Assembly (NCBI RefSeq): GCF_016406125.1
Contig: NZ_CP066339.1
Location: forward strand, 248,001 to 312,000
Origin: Alicyclobacillus sp. SO9
GTDB taxonomy: Bacteria; Bacillota; Bacilli; Alicyclobacillales; Alicyclobacillaceae
DNA length: 64,000 nucleotides
Direction: 5' to 3'
This document shows positions 44,406 to 53,032 of the stretch, piece after piece. Position 1 is the first letter of the stretch. Every line of letters starts with the position of its first letter. Made by a program: the position numbers and the translations under genes. Below the pieces are notes generated by a model that saw only the letters and a list, made by a program, of their open reading frames with translations, was not told where the DNA came from and ran no database searches.

Positions 44406-45614
44406 TCAAGAACATTTATCCATCCCAAAAGCGTCGTGTATCGCCTGGACGGCATCTCTCATCTGCTCTTGCCGAACTAAAAACCACATTGTGCTTTGGG
44501 AATCAGATGATTGCAAGATTTCTATGTTCTTCTTTGCAAGGGCTGATATAGCTTGGGCCATGATGCCATAGATACTAGATATGTTTTCGGTTCCAATGAC
44601 CGATATTTTGGCACAATCCTCAATGACTTTAGGCAGATAGCCCATCTCGTCCAAAACACGAACTGCCAGTTGTGCTTTGGTGTTGTCTACAATAAACGTT
44701 ACGTGGGTTGGTAAGATGGAAATGAGGTCAACGCCAATCTCGTTTTTGCCCATCTCAGAGAATATCAGTGATGGGTCTATGTCCCCTGTGACTTGAATTT
44801 GGACTACATTTGATTTCTGAGTGATGCCTGTAATCATTCTCTGTGTTATGACAGAGCATTCGAGAATGGCAACATTGGTTGTAATTTCTGTTCCTGCATT
44901 CTCTGAGAAAGTGCTTCGGACCCTGATTGGTATCTTGTTTTGCATTGCAATTTCGACTGCGCGAGGGTGGATTACTTTTGCACCTTGATAAGCTAAGTTG
45001 CAGACGTCGTAATATGTCATATGTTGTAGGGGGCGAGCGGTTGGGACAATTCTGGGATCTGCTGTCATAATACCTTCGACATCTGTAAAGACTTCAATTC
45101 TTTCGGCCTTAATCGCCGTGCCGAGGGCGCTGGCGGATGTATCACTGCCTCCTCTTCCGAGTGTTGTAATGTCCCCCTCTTCAGTTGCTCCTTGAAATCC
45201 TGCAACAATGACAATCTCACCACTTTCCAGATGCTGCAAAATGCGGTCGGGACGTACATCAACTATCCTTGCTTCTCCAAATTGATTGTCGGTTATAATT
45301 CCGGCTTGCTGTCCCGTCATAACGGTGACTTCATGGCCATGGCTCTTTAACAAACTTGAAAACACTACTGCCGAAATATTTTCTCCGCACGATAAGAGAA
45401 TATCTAAATCACGTTTATTTACTGTGTCTACGTTGTCTACCGTGCTGAGCAAAGTGTCTGTTGCAAAGGGATCCCCCTTGCGTCCCATTGCGGAAACCAC
45501 AACTACAACACGATAGCCTTGGGCTGCTGCCATTTCAATATGATGTAGCGCAGATAAACGGGCATCAGCCGTTGCAACTGAAGTGCCGCCGTATTTTTGA
45601 ACCAGAATCTGCAT
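44406..45614 (-). CDS. Aspartate kinase
   Basis: First enzyme of the aspartate pathway: phosphorylates L-aspartate to beta-aspartyl phosphate for lysine, threonine and methionine. VQKYGGTSVA (residues 5-14) binds the phosphate, and FTDVEGIMTADPR and the GRGGSD motif bind ATP and aspartate. The C-terminal third carries two ACT domains (residues about 265-400) for feedback control. I start at 45614, preceded by AAGGA; the ATG at 45662 adds a 16-residue extension without support. It diverges from the PheB/second aspartokinase pair. Confidence 0.92.
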   Translation of the reverse strand: MQILVQKYGGTSVATADARLSALHHIEMAAAQGYRVVVVVSAMGRKGDPFATDTLLSTVDNVDTVNKRDLDILLSCGENISAVVFSSLLKSHGHEVTVMTGQQAGIITDNQFGEARIVDVRPDRILQHLESGEIVIVAGFQGATEEGDITTLGRGGSDTSASALGTAIKAERIEVFTDVEGIMTADPRIVPTARPLQHMTYYDVCNLAYQGAKVIHPRAVEIAMQNKIPIRVRSTFSENAGTEITTNVAILECSVITQRMITGITQKSNVVQIQVTGDIDPSLIFSEMGKNEIGVDLISILPTHVTFIVDNTKAQLAVRVLDEMGYLPKVIEDCAKISVIGTENISSIYGIMAQAISALAKKNIEILQSSDSQSTMWFLVRQEQMRDAVQAIHDAFGMDKCS

Positions 45615-45827
45615 CGTTTCCATCCTTCCACTCGCATAGTGATACAGAATATGAGTGGCCAAAACAGAAGGTGTAAACTCCTATCCCGTTGTCTTATATG
45701 GGGCAATGGTGAGGGGTTGGGATGATTTCCAATAAAACATTGAAATATGTGTTCTATCATGGTAATGTGTCCGTATCATGTAAACAGGTGTATTTCTACA
45801 GAGAACAGAATAGTGCAGGTGTTTCTA

Positions 45828-46265
45828 ATGTTGGAGGATCCTTATTATCTGATTCGTGGATCGCATCTTCCTGAAGTCATGAAGAAGACGGTGCAAGTGA
45901 CGGAACTTCTTCAATTCGGGAAAGCGACCAACGTGCAGGATGCAGTTCGTCAGGTTGGAATGTCACGAAGTGCCTATTATAAATACAGAGACGTCGTGAA
46001 GCCGTTTTATTCGGCGGTTCAAGGACAGATTGTGACCATCGCGCTGACGTTAAGGCATGTACCTGGTGTTCTTTCCGAAGTTCTAAATACTCTCTTTTAT
46101 AACAAAGCCAATATTCTAACCATTGATCAGTCGTTACCTTTACAGGATGTGGCGACGGTGGTTGTTTCAATTGAGACTCGTGACATGTCCAATATTGATG
46201 ATGTACTAGACTTGCTTCAAGAAATTGACGGTGTCATGCAAGTCAAGTTTGTTGGCCAGAGTTAA
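45828..46265 (+). CDS. pheB: ACT domain protein, UPF0735/PheB family
   Basis: A 145-residue ACT domain regulatory protein. The N-terminus (YYLIRGSHLPEVMKKTVQVTELLQFGKATNVQDAVRQVGMSRSAYYKYRDVVKPF) contains a helix-turn-helix-like region typical of the family, and IVTIALTLRHVPGVLSEVLNTL starts the ACT domain. I choose ATG 45828, preceded by CAGGTG, in line with homologues; an upstream ATG at 45747 has no site. ACT domains bind amino acids. In Bacillus the gene sits with homoserine or threonine genes. Here it is 60 bp upstream of an aspartokinase gene, forming a probable operon. Confidence 0.85.
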   Translation: MLEDPYYLIRGSHLPEVMKKTVQVTELLQFGKATNVQDAVRQVGMSRSAYYKYRDVVKPFYSAVQGQIVTIALTLRHVPGVLSEVLNTLFYNKANILTIDQSLPLQDVATVVVSIETRDMSNIDDVLDLLQEIDGVMQVKFVGQS

Positions 46266-46325
46266 TGTGGCTTTCATATTTACAGTATGAAATGGATATA
46301 GAAGAATAGGGGGAGGACATCAGTC

Positions 46326-47558
46326 GTGAAACTTATAGTCCAAAAATACGGTGGAACTTCGGTTGCCTCTCACGAGAGTCGTCTGGCCGCAGCAAGGCAC
46401 ATTGAGGAGGCCGTCGATGCTGGTTATGGAGTAGCGGTCATCGTATCGGCAATGGGACGAAAAGGGGATCCCTACGCTACAGATACGCTGCTCGGTACAG
46501 TTAGTCATTCTCAAGTGACGACTAAGCGGGACTTGGATATGCTGATATCCTGTGGAGAGGCTATCAGTGCAGTGGTGTTTGCAAGTCTGCTTCGAAGCAG
46601 AGGGCACCAAGTCACTGTCCTAAGTGGTCAGCAAGCAGGAATTATTACAAACAACGATTATGGCGATGCTCGTATTCTTGACATTCAACCAACCCTCGTT
46701 ACAGATGCATTACAAAGACGAGAAATCGTGGTTTTGATGGGCTTTCAAGGCGTGACAGAAGATGGAGACATCACTACTCTGGGGCGGGGCGGAAGCGATA
46801 CTACGGCAACGGCCCTTGGAGCTGTACTCAACGCAGATTATGTTGAGATTTTTACGGATGTAGATGGTGTTATGACAGCGGATCCTAAACTTGTACCGAA
46901 CGCCTCTGTTATTTCTAATATCTCGTATGCGGAGAGTTTTGGGTTGTGCTCTCATGGAGCCCAAATCATCCATCCTCGGGCGGTTCAAATGGCCATGCAA
47001 AAGAACGTTCCCATCAGGGTGCGGGGGACAAAGTCTGACAGCAGGGGTACGATTATTAACAACACCTCAGTTGCGGAAGATGCTCCATTAGAAGAAACAG
47101 AGAAACAAGAGATAACAGGTATAACCCAAGAGTCAGACCTAACGCAAATGTCTTTCGATGGCCATCACGTATCCAAATCTGATGTGCTGTCCACCGTGGT
47201 GGAATCTGGCTTGAGTGTGGAATTTTTCAGCACCAATCAAGAGAGTTTAAGTTTTGTCGTTTCAGAGTTATACGTGGAACCATCTTTGAAAGCTCTGAAG
47301 GAAAAGGGTATTGTACCTGAAAAAACCTCAGAGTGCGCGAAAATAGCTATTGTATATACTGATTTCGCAAATAAAGCGAATTTATTACGCCGAGTAATTG
47401 AAATATTTTTAAAATTGGATATAGAGGTGCATTCATCTGGGGATTCTCATTCTGCAATGTGGTTTCTGGTCGATAAAAAGCATATGGGAACATGCGTGAA
47501 TGAACTACATAAAGAATTCTTCGCGTTAGATGATGCATCGGTACTCGTGGGTTCGTAG
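46326..47558 (+). CDS. Aspartate kinase, second copy
   Basis: A 410-residue paralogue of the divergent aspartokinase, with the same kinase motifs (VQKYGGTSVASHESR at 5-19, FTDVDGVMTADPKLVP) and two ACT domains (residues about 270-400). GTG at 46326 follows GGAGG 10 nt upstream. The two proteins share long identical runs in the kinase domain but their ACT halves diverge strongly, suggesting different allosteric ligands. It is downstream of pheB, 60 bp away. Two aspartokinases with distinct regulation are usual for Bacillales (DapG, LysC and ThrD types). Confidence 0.92.
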   Translation: MKLIVQKYGGTSVASHESRLAAARHIEEAVDAGYGVAVIVSAMGRKGDPYATDTLLGTVSHSQVTTKRDLDMLISCGEAISAVVFASLLRSRGHQVTVLSGQQAGIITNNDYGDARILDIQPTLVTDALQRREIVVLMGFQGVTEDGDITTLGRGGSDTTATALGAVLNADYVEIFTDVDGVMTADPKLVPNASVISNISYAESFGLCSHGAQIIHPRAVQMAMQKNVPIRVRGTKSDSRGTIINNTSVAEDAPLEETEKQEITGITQESDLTQMSFDGHHVSKSDVLSTVVESGLSVEFFSTNQESLSFVVSELYVEPSLKALKEKGIVPEKTSECAKIAIVYTDFANKANLLRRVIEIFLKLDIEVHSSGDSHSAMWFLVDKKHMGTCVNELHKEFFALDDASVLVGS

Positions 47559-47595
47559 GCGCAGTTCGGTTACGAACATAGAAGGAGCCGGTGAG

Positions 47596-47609
47596 CCGGT
47601 GCCCACCGG
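47596..47609. repeat. Small palindromic hairpin between convergent genes
   Basis: CCGGTG and CACCGG flank CC, a perfect 6-2-6 stem. It lies in the 94-bp gap between the second aspartokinase and the MurR-like gene, which are convergent. No T-tract accompanies it. It may help end transcription from both sides. Confidence 0.3.
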
Positions 47610-47652
47610 AAACGTCCATTGTCAGTCACGCTCAACTTGTGCGCAACGATTC

Positions 47653-48510
47653 CTACTCTATCTTGTGTCGTGCGGTAACGTTTCGCGTCGCTTCGAGGGT
47701 GGCGTAGATCTTATCCTTCTCCATGTTGGCAAGATAGATAAAGACGGTGTCAACGATAACGAGGGCGGAGATTCTGGATGCCGTTGCAGCGACACGGACT
47801 TGCGGCTCGATGGCGCTGATGTGCAGGCAGATATCTGCCAGTCGACTGAGCGGGGTTCCGCCAAACCGGGTCAGCGCAATCACGGTGGCACCAGTTCCCT
47901 TGGCCACCTCAGCAACTTCGATGACGTCAGAAGTAGCACCAGAGTATGATACAACAAGCAGGACGTCACTTGTACGCAGTTGGGCAGCGAGCATGGCACC
48001 TTGATGAAAGTCGTGGGCGGTTGATACCGGGAGTCCAATTCTGATTAGCTTTTGGGTGATGTCGTCTGCTACCACTCCGGAGGCACCAACGCCCATGACC
48101 AAGGTACGCTGTGCACGACTGAGTGCGCTTGCTGTCGCTTCAACATCAGCCTCACTCAGAAGGCGCAGCGTGTTTTGAATGGAATGTACAGCGCTTTCCT
48201 CGATGGATTGTAGGATGTTTCCAAAAGAACTGTCACTGGATAGTTCAATGTATTTTGTCGTGGACTGTGATTGCAGGTCGCTGGCCACGCGTAGTTTGAA
48301 TTCGTAGTAGCCATTAAAGCCGAGAGATTTCCACAGGCGTACGACTGCTGCAGGGCTACCTCCGCTCTGCTCGGACACATCTTGAACGGTCATATTTACG
48401 AAGTCTCCTGGACGCTCCAAGATGAATCGAGCGACTTTGGCCTCCGACTCGGGAAGACTATTCAGGGATTCCTGAAGTCGAACAAGTCCCCCGCCTGGCA
48501 TGTACATCAT
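47653..48510 (-). CDS. murR: MurR/RpiR family transcriptional regulator
   Basis: A helix-turn-helix N-terminal domain (VQDVSEQSGGSPAAVVRLWKSLGFNGYYEFK) and a SIS sugar-phosphate-binding domain (about residues 115-265, with VMGVGASGVVADDI and LLVVSYSGATSDVIEVA) define the RpiR family. MurR members sense MurNAc-6-phosphate and control amino-sugar salvage genes. The position directly divergent from the NamZ-type gene and the rest of the cluster makes MurR the likely identity. I start at 48510, an ATG with AGGG 8 nt upstream; a GTG/ATG at 48558 is less supported. It likely represses the cluster and itself. Confidence 0.82.
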   Translation of the reverse strand: MMYMPGGGLVRLQESLNSLPESEAKVARFILERPGDFVNMTVQDVSEQSGGSPAAVVRLWKSLGFNGYYEFKLRVASDLQSQSTTKYIELSSDSSFGNILQSIEESAVHSIQNTLRLLSEADVEATASALSRAQRTLVMGVGASGVVADDITQKLIRIGLPVSTAHDFHQGAMLAAQLRTSDVLLVVSYSGATSDVIEVAEVAKGTGATVIALTRFGGTPLSRLADICLHISAIEPQVRVAATASRISALVIVDTVFIYLANMEKDKIYATLEATRNVTARHKIE

Positions 48511-48633
48511 CGTACCATCCCTACTTTCTCTTCTACTCACACTATTTCTAGTAAACACCAGTACTTCAACTATTAACTTAACTATTTATTCGTCATTTTG
48601 TCACCATGAACATCATATCACTTTGCGCATGTT

Positions 48634-48649
48634 TAAAAAAATGTTTCAT
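48634..48649. promoter_or_regulatory. ATGAAA box (candidate MurR site) upstream of murR
   Basis: TAAAAAAATGTTTCAT on the plus strand, i.e. ATGAAACATTTTTTTA on the minus strand. It resembles boxes at 48779 and 56835 (ATGAAAnAnnTnTTAT-like). It lies 124 bp upstream of the murR start. Confidence 0.35.
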
Positions 48650-48657
48650 AACTACAC

Positions 48658-48671
48658 TTTCAATTTTGAAA
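48658..48671. promoter_or_regulatory. Palindrome TTTCAATTTTGAAA in the murR/namZ divergent region
   Basis: A perfect 6-2-6 palindrome. Its TTTCAA/TTGAAA halves recur with wider spacing in the palindrome at 59729-59749 ahead of the peptide importer. It stands just upstream of a putative promoter (TTGACT at 48679). Confidence 0.4.
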
Positions 48672-48678
48672 TAAAAGA

Positions 48679-48708
48679 TTGACTTATCCGGTTTAGCTGA
48701 TTTAGCAT
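48679..48708 (+). promoter_or_regulatory. Putative promoter for the namZ operon
   Basis: TTGACT (48679-48684) and TAGCAT (48703-48708) with 18-bp spacing. It is 226 bp upstream of the namZ start, leaving a leader that includes the 48779 box. Confidence 0.4.
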
Positions 48709-48778
48709 TACATTATCACTTGATTTTCCATAGAGTACCTGCTTGTGAAAGCGCAATCAAGCTGCTGCGAAGTTAATT

Positions 48779-48794
48779 ATGAAAAACTTCTTAC
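48779..48794. promoter_or_regulatory. ATGAAA box (candidate MurR site) upstream of namZ
   Basis: ATGAAAAACTTCTTAC aligns with ATGAAAAATGTTTTAT at 56835. It lies downstream of the proposed promoter and 140 bp before the namZ start, where bound repressor could block transcription. Confidence 0.35.
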
Positions 48795-48933
48795 AACTCA
48801 CTCTGCAGGCGTGACCTACACTTGATGAAAATGTTATTGCGGAACCGGGAAACTCAGCCGGACGTTGTCCCGATACATGATGAATCAGCAGGTTGCCTGT
48901 GACCGATATCGAGACTTAGGAGGGGTTCGGCAG

Positions 48934-50103
48934 ATGATACGACTCGGAATTGAAGAACTGCTGACCAATCAAAGAACGCTGCTGAAAGGAAAAAGGGTAG
49001 GATTGGTATCCAATTACACGGTGACAGACAGCAATTTGCGGCCAGTAATACGACTCATGGCAGACACGAAGGATTGGGACCTGATAAGGCTGTTCGGGCC
49101 CGAACACGGGGTGAAGAACAGTGCCAAGGAAGGTGAGCCTGTTGACTCTAGTGTTGATGAGTCTACCGGATTGACTGCTTACAGTCTGTATGGCGAGTCC
49201 AAGCGACCGACAAGTGAAATGCTGAGTAACTTGGACGCCCTTGTCGTTGACCTGCAGGACATCGGCAGTCGGTACTACACGAATATGAACACGCTGGCTT
49301 ACTGTTTGGAAGCATGTGCAGAGCATGGGATTGACTGTGTCGTTCCGGATCGGCCCAATCCTATCAATGGAGTGTCACGTGAGGGGAATATTCTTGACAT
49401 GGCGTTTCAATCCTTTGTCGGAATGCATGCCATTCCCAACCGGCATGGTTTAACCATGGGGGAACTAGCGTTGTTCATCAACGAAAAATTACAGCATCCG
49501 TGCAATCTCAAGGTTGTACAGTTGGTTGATTGGCATCGCGACATGTTTTGGCCGGACACGGCCATCCCGTTTGTTCCACCGTCCCCCAATACGGCGACGT
49601 TCGAGATGTGTCTCTTGTATCCGGGAACCTGCCTCTTCGAAGGGGTGAATGTCAGTGTTGGACGTGGTACCGCTCATCCTTTCGAGTACATTGGAGCGCC
49701 ATTTATTAAGGCGAATGAACTGACGGACTGGTTCAATCAACAAGGACTGCCAGGAGTCAGAGGACGCCCTGTGTACTTTGTGCCAACCTACTCTCAGTAC
49801 ACTGGAGAGTTATGCGAAGGAATTGCCCTTCATATAACCGATGCTTATTCATTGGAACCCGTTAGGACGGGAGTTGTCCTCATGCAGGGAATTGCTCAAT
49901 TATACGGACCATCGTTTGAGTTCATTGGTCTGAATGAGCGCGATAAACCGTTTATCGATTTGCTCGCAGGCACTTCTCGGTTTCGTGACCTTTTGGTACA
50001 AGGCCGTGCGCCAGACTACCTCATCGAATCGGCGTCTAATCTTGAGAGGTTCAATGAAGAAGTCAAGGCCTTCGAGATCTATGCCAGGGGAGGAAGAGGA
50101 TGA
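48934..50103 (+). CDS. namZ: NamZ-like exo-beta-N-acetylmuramidase (DUF1343/YbbC family)
   Basis: NamZ enzymes remove MurNAc from the non-reducing end of peptidoglycan fragments. I start at the ATG at 48934, directly after TTAGGAGGGG; the frame upstream has no ribosome site. Family motifs present include GLVSNYT (residues 23-29), FGPEHG (54-59), and the RPNPINGV motif in the middle. The C-terminal YPGTCLFEGVNVSVGRGT stretch is also typical. At 389 aa the protein lacks an obvious signal peptide, so it may act on imported disaccharides in the cytoplasm. It overlaps the GNAT gene by 4 bp (ATGA) as first gene of a five-gene operon. Confidence 0.88.
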   Translation: MIRLGIEELLTNQRTLLKGKRVGLVSNYTVTDSNLRPVIRLMADTKDWDLIRLFGPEHGVKNSAKEGEPVDSSVDESTGLTAYSLYGESKRPTSEMLSNLDALVVDLQDIGSRYYTNMNTLAYCLEACAEHGIDCVVPDRPNPINGVSREGNILDMAFQSFVGMHAIPNRHGLTMGELALFINEKLQHPCNLKVVQLVDWHRDMFWPDTAIPFVPPSPNTATFEMCLLYPGTCLFEGVNVSVGRGTAHPFEYIGAPFIKANELTDWFNQQGLPGVRGRPVYFVPTYSQYTGELCEGIALHITDAYSLEPVRTGVVLMQGIAQLYGPSFEFIGLNERDKPFIDLLAGTSRFRDLLVQGRAPDYLIESASNLERFNEEVKAFEIYARGGRG

Positions 50104-51044
50104 TCAGACACTATCGAAGCGGTGATGAGGACGGCATCGTGAGTCTTTGGAATCTGGCATGTCCAGAAGACCCAGTCTCAATGGACCTGTTTGCGAGGCG
50201 GGTTTTGGTCGATCCCAACTTTGATGCAGAGGGTCTTCTTATCTATGAGGAAAGTGGGAACATCCTCGGGTTCACACTGTGTATCCTCCGGAAACTGCCG
50301 CTTTCCGGATTAGATATTGAACCGGAGAATGGATGGATCACCGCGTTCTTCGTGCATCCAGACCACCAAAGGAACAAAATGGGCACACAATTGTTCGCGG
50401 CAGCGGAACATTTTTTCAAGAAACGGGATCGAAAATTCGTGTTGTTCGCATCTTATGCGCCGAATTATTTTGTGCCCGGAATCGACACACAGCGGTATCC
50501 TGCGGCACACGCATTTCTGGAGAAACAAGGCTACAAACTGTTGTATTCACCGGCAGCAATGGACCGAAATCTTGTGAACTACAGGATTCCTGACGATGTG
50601 TTGAAACTGGAGGAGGTCAGACGACAAGAAGGCTATGTGTTTGAGTACCTTACGCCAAAATACATGACTCAGGTTGTTGAATTTAACGATTCAAAGTTCA
50701 ATCCAGACTGGGCGAGGGCTGTTCGTGAAGCTGTGGCTCAAGGAGTGCCCTGGAACCGGATGTTTGTGGCGCATAAGGATGAAAAAGTTGTTGGGTTTTG
50801 CATGTACGGAGCCTATGACGGTGTCGGAGAACGGTTCGGACCCTTTGGTGTAGACGAGGAACTGCGTGGTACCGGTTTAGGAAAAATTCTTCTCTATAAG
50901 TGCCTGTATGACATGAAGGCCAAGGGTCTTCATAACGCATGGTTTTTATGGACAGGAGAGAAGAGTCCGGCAGGATACCTCTATTACCGCGCTGGATTCG
51001 CTGTTTCAAGGCACTTTGACGTCATGCGTAAAGAGTTGAAATAA
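50100..51044 (+). CDS. GNAT-type acetyltransferase with two GNAT-like halves
   Basis: A 314-residue cytoplasmic protein. The first half has a complete N-acetyltransferase core, ending in AFFVHPDHQRNKMGTQLFAAAEHFFKK, and the second has FGPFGVDEELRGTGLGKILLYKCLYDM, where the Q/RxxGxG/A acetyl-CoA pocket pattern is met in both (QRNKMG, RGTGLG). The protein is thus a tandem GNAT. Its start is in the namZ stop. In the cluster it could acetylate an amino sugar, a glucosamine-type or muramic acid intermediate, counteracting or complementing the PIG-L deacetylase encoded next. This is an inference from position. Confidence 0.78.
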   Translation: MIRHYRSGDEDGIVSLWNLACPEDPVSMDLFARRVLVDPNFDAEGLLIYEESGNILGFTLCILRKLPLSGLDIEPENGWITAFFVHPDHQRNKMGTQLFAAAEHFFKKRDRKFVLFASYAPNYFVPGIDTQRYPAAHAFLEKQGYKLLYSPAAMDRNLVNYRIPDDVLKLEEVRRQEGYVFEYLTPKYMTQVVEFNDSKFNPDWARAVREAVAQGVPWNRMFVAHKDEKVVGFCMYGAYDGVGERFGPFGVDEELRGTGLGKILLYKCLYDMKAKGLHNAWFLWTGEKSPAGYLYYRAGFAVSRHFDVMRKELK

Positions 51045-51058
51045 CAGGAGGGCAAGCC

Positions 51059-51766
51059 ATGACAGAACCGAAGCATCACATTCTGGCTGTCGGCGGCCAT
51101 GCGGGGGACTTGGATTTGACAGCAGGTGCAGTCATTGCGAAATACACGCAGGCTGGGCATAAAGCAACCTTTCTCCACCTGACACCCGGGGAAAAAGGAC
51201 ATCCGCGTTTGCAACCTGAGGATTATGCGAAACAGAAGATTGAAGAGGCGCATCAATTTGCTGAAATTGTTGGGGCCAATGTGAGGTTCCTGGACTACAA
51301 GGACGCAGAACTGCCTGTCAACGAGGAAGTCAAGTATGAGGTTGCGGACGTCATCCGGGAAGTCAAGCCGGATATCATTATCACTCATTGGAAGGGCAGC
51401 ATTCATAAGGACCATGAGAACACCCATTGGATAGTTCAGGATGCACATTTTTACGCAGGACTACAGACGATTGAACGAGCGTTGCCAGCCCACTACGCAA
51501 AGCATCTGTTCTATGCGGATAACTGGGAAGACCCTTATGATTTTCAGCCTGAGGTATTCGTCGATATTCCAGAGGATGCGTATGAAACGTGGGTGAAAGC
51601 AATGAATGTGTATGCATACGCCCGCGGGGAAACCTATGGCTTTCCCTTTATCGAGTATTATAAGGCTTTAACCATTGTCAGGGGTGCACCGGCAGGGTTC
51701 AAACGTGCCCAAGCCTTTGCTGTCCCCCGAGGAGCACTGACAAAACGTGTACAGTTTTTTGACTGA
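51059..51766 (+). CDS. PIG-L family deacetylase
   Basis: A 235-residue zinc-dependent deacetylase of the LmbE/PIG-L family, which removes acetyl groups from GlcNAc-type sugars. CAGGAGGG precedes the ATG. The usual AHPDD motif is altered to GHAGD: the zinc-binding His and last Asp are kept, but the general-base Asp is Gly. The C-terminal HKDHENTH provides the third ligand (HxxH context). The change means activity cannot be assumed. Its position after GNAT and before two amino-sugar kinases suggests a substrate in the MurNAc/GlcNAc pathway. Confidence 0.8.
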   Translation: MTEPKHHILAVGGHAGDLDLTAGAVIAKYTQAGHKATFLHLTPGEKGHPRLQPEDYAKQKIEEAHQFAEIVGANVRFLDYKDAELPVNEEVKYEVADVIREVKPDIIITHWKGSIHKDHENTHWIVQDAHFYAGLQTIERALPAHYAKHLFYADNWEDPYDFQPEVFVDIPEDAYETWVKAMNVYAYARGETYGFPFIEYYKALTIVRGAPAGFKRAQAFAVPRGALTKRVQFFD

Positions 51767-51781
51767 GGCGGCAAATGCATT

Positions 51782-53032
51782 GTGGGGGTGAGGAACTTGA
51801 ACTGGCAGCGTCTACACTTGCGCAGTGGGTTGGTCGTGGGCATGATGTCGGGTACGTCAGGTGACGGTGTGGACGTCGCTCTCGTACGGTTTACGGAGGA
51901 CGGGCATTCACCTGACAACGGTTGCGGCGGAAACAACGGGAGGCAAGTCATCTTTCCTCAAATGGAACTTATCTCAAGTCTGTATGTTCCCTATTCCAAC
52001 GCGCAGCGAAGACAAGTATTTGAACTGTTTAAACCAACCGTCTCTGCCCGTTATGTGGCTGAAATGGATGTGGAAATTGGGAAGTGGTTCGGTGCTGCTG
52101 CAGCAAAATTGCTGGCAGAAGCAGGCGTGAAGTTCGAGGATATCGTCGCGATTGGATCCCATGGACAGACAGTCTACCATGCGCCGGACCGAGGTATTAC
52201 CGTTCAGATTGGAAATCCAGCGGTCATCGCGGCAGTTACAGGCTGTTCAGTGGTCTCCGACTTCCGTCGTGCTGATGTGGCTGTTGGCGGTCAGGGAGCA
52301 CCCTTGGTTCCTTACTTCGACTACGCCTATTTCTCATCTCGTGACAAGACAAGGGTGGTTCTGAATATCGGAGGTATCTCGAATATCACCGTGTTGCCGC
52401 AGGGGGCGGGTATTGGCCAAGTGGCAGCTTTCGATACAGGGCCGGGCAACATGCTGCTTGACGCACTTGCGCAGACACTGTCAGACGGGGAACTGGCGTT
52501 TGATTGCGATGGACAACTTGCAGCGCAGGGAACGCCAGCGGCTGAAGTGATTGACGGCTGGATTGCACGGGACAAATATGTGCACCGAACAGGACCAAAA
52601 TCAACTGGAAGAGAGCAGTATGGAACGGAGTTTTTGTCGAACTATCAGCGAGACATGACAGGTATGGGCGCTGCCGATCAGATGGCGACTCTGACCCAGT
52701 TTGTTGCGCGGACCGTGGCAATCGGGATTCATCAGGCGGTCAAGGATAGGTTCGAGTTGATTGTTAGCGGCGGCGGGAGGCAGAATCAAATGCTCATGAA
52801 GTGGATACAAGAATTTGCACAGCCGGAAAGACTCGTACGGCCCGAAGAACAAGGCATACCCTCCGATATGAAGGAAGCAATGGCGTTTGCACTGTTCGCG
52901 TGGCAGTTTGTGAAGGGACGTGCGACGAATGTCCCAAGCGCGACGGGAGCTGGTTATCCGGTTGTATTAGGCCAGTGGACACCCAGTCCGGCTGCACAGG
53001 AGGGGTATATTTGGAACTCTACATCGGTGTAG
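51782..53032 (+). CDS. anmK: Anhydro-N-acetylmuramic acid kinase
   Basis: AnmK phosphorylates anhydro-MurNAc with ring opening to MurNAc-6-phosphate. GMMSGTSGDGVD (residues 20-31) is its ATP-binding signature, and IGSHGQTVYH, VVSDFRRADVAVGGQGAPLVP and FDTGPGNMLLD are the other conserved motifs. Length of 416 aa fits, allowing for an N-terminal extension of about 15. The start is GTG at 51782 or TTG at 51797, with GGGGGTG between. The downstream kinase gene begins 22 bp before its stop. No MurQ etherase is visible nearby to process the product. Confidence 0.9.
   Translation: MGVRNLNWQRLHLRSGLVVGMMSGTSGDGVDVALVRFTEDGHSPDNGCGGNNGRQVIFPQMELISSLYVPYSNAQRRQVFELFKPTVSARYVAEMDVEIGKWFGAAAAKLLAEAGVKFEDIVAIGSHGQTVYHAPDRGITVQIGNPAVIAAVTGCSVVSDFRRADVAVGGQGAPLVPYFDYAYFSSRDKTRVVLNIGGISNITVLPQGAGIGQVAAFDTGPGNMLLDALAQTLSDGELAFDCDGQLAAQGTPAAEVIDGWIARDKYVHRTGPKSTGREQYGTEFLSNYQRDMTGMGAADQMATLTQFVARTVAIGIHQAVKDRFELIVSGGGRQNQMLMKWIQEFAQPERLVRPEEQGIPSDMKEAMAFALFAWQFVKGRATNVPSATGAGYPVVLGQWTPSPAAQEGYIWNSTSV

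Noticed and set aside
45615-45827. Lysine riboswitch ahead of the aspartokinase genes
   Set aside because: The short 213-bp region lacks the multi-helix core and any terminator-like stem with a T-tract.
52801-53010. N-terminal extension of the MurK-like kinase
   Set aside because: It overlaps the anmK coding sequence in another frame and ends at a strong ribosome site followed by TTG that begins the conserved phosphate-binding motif.
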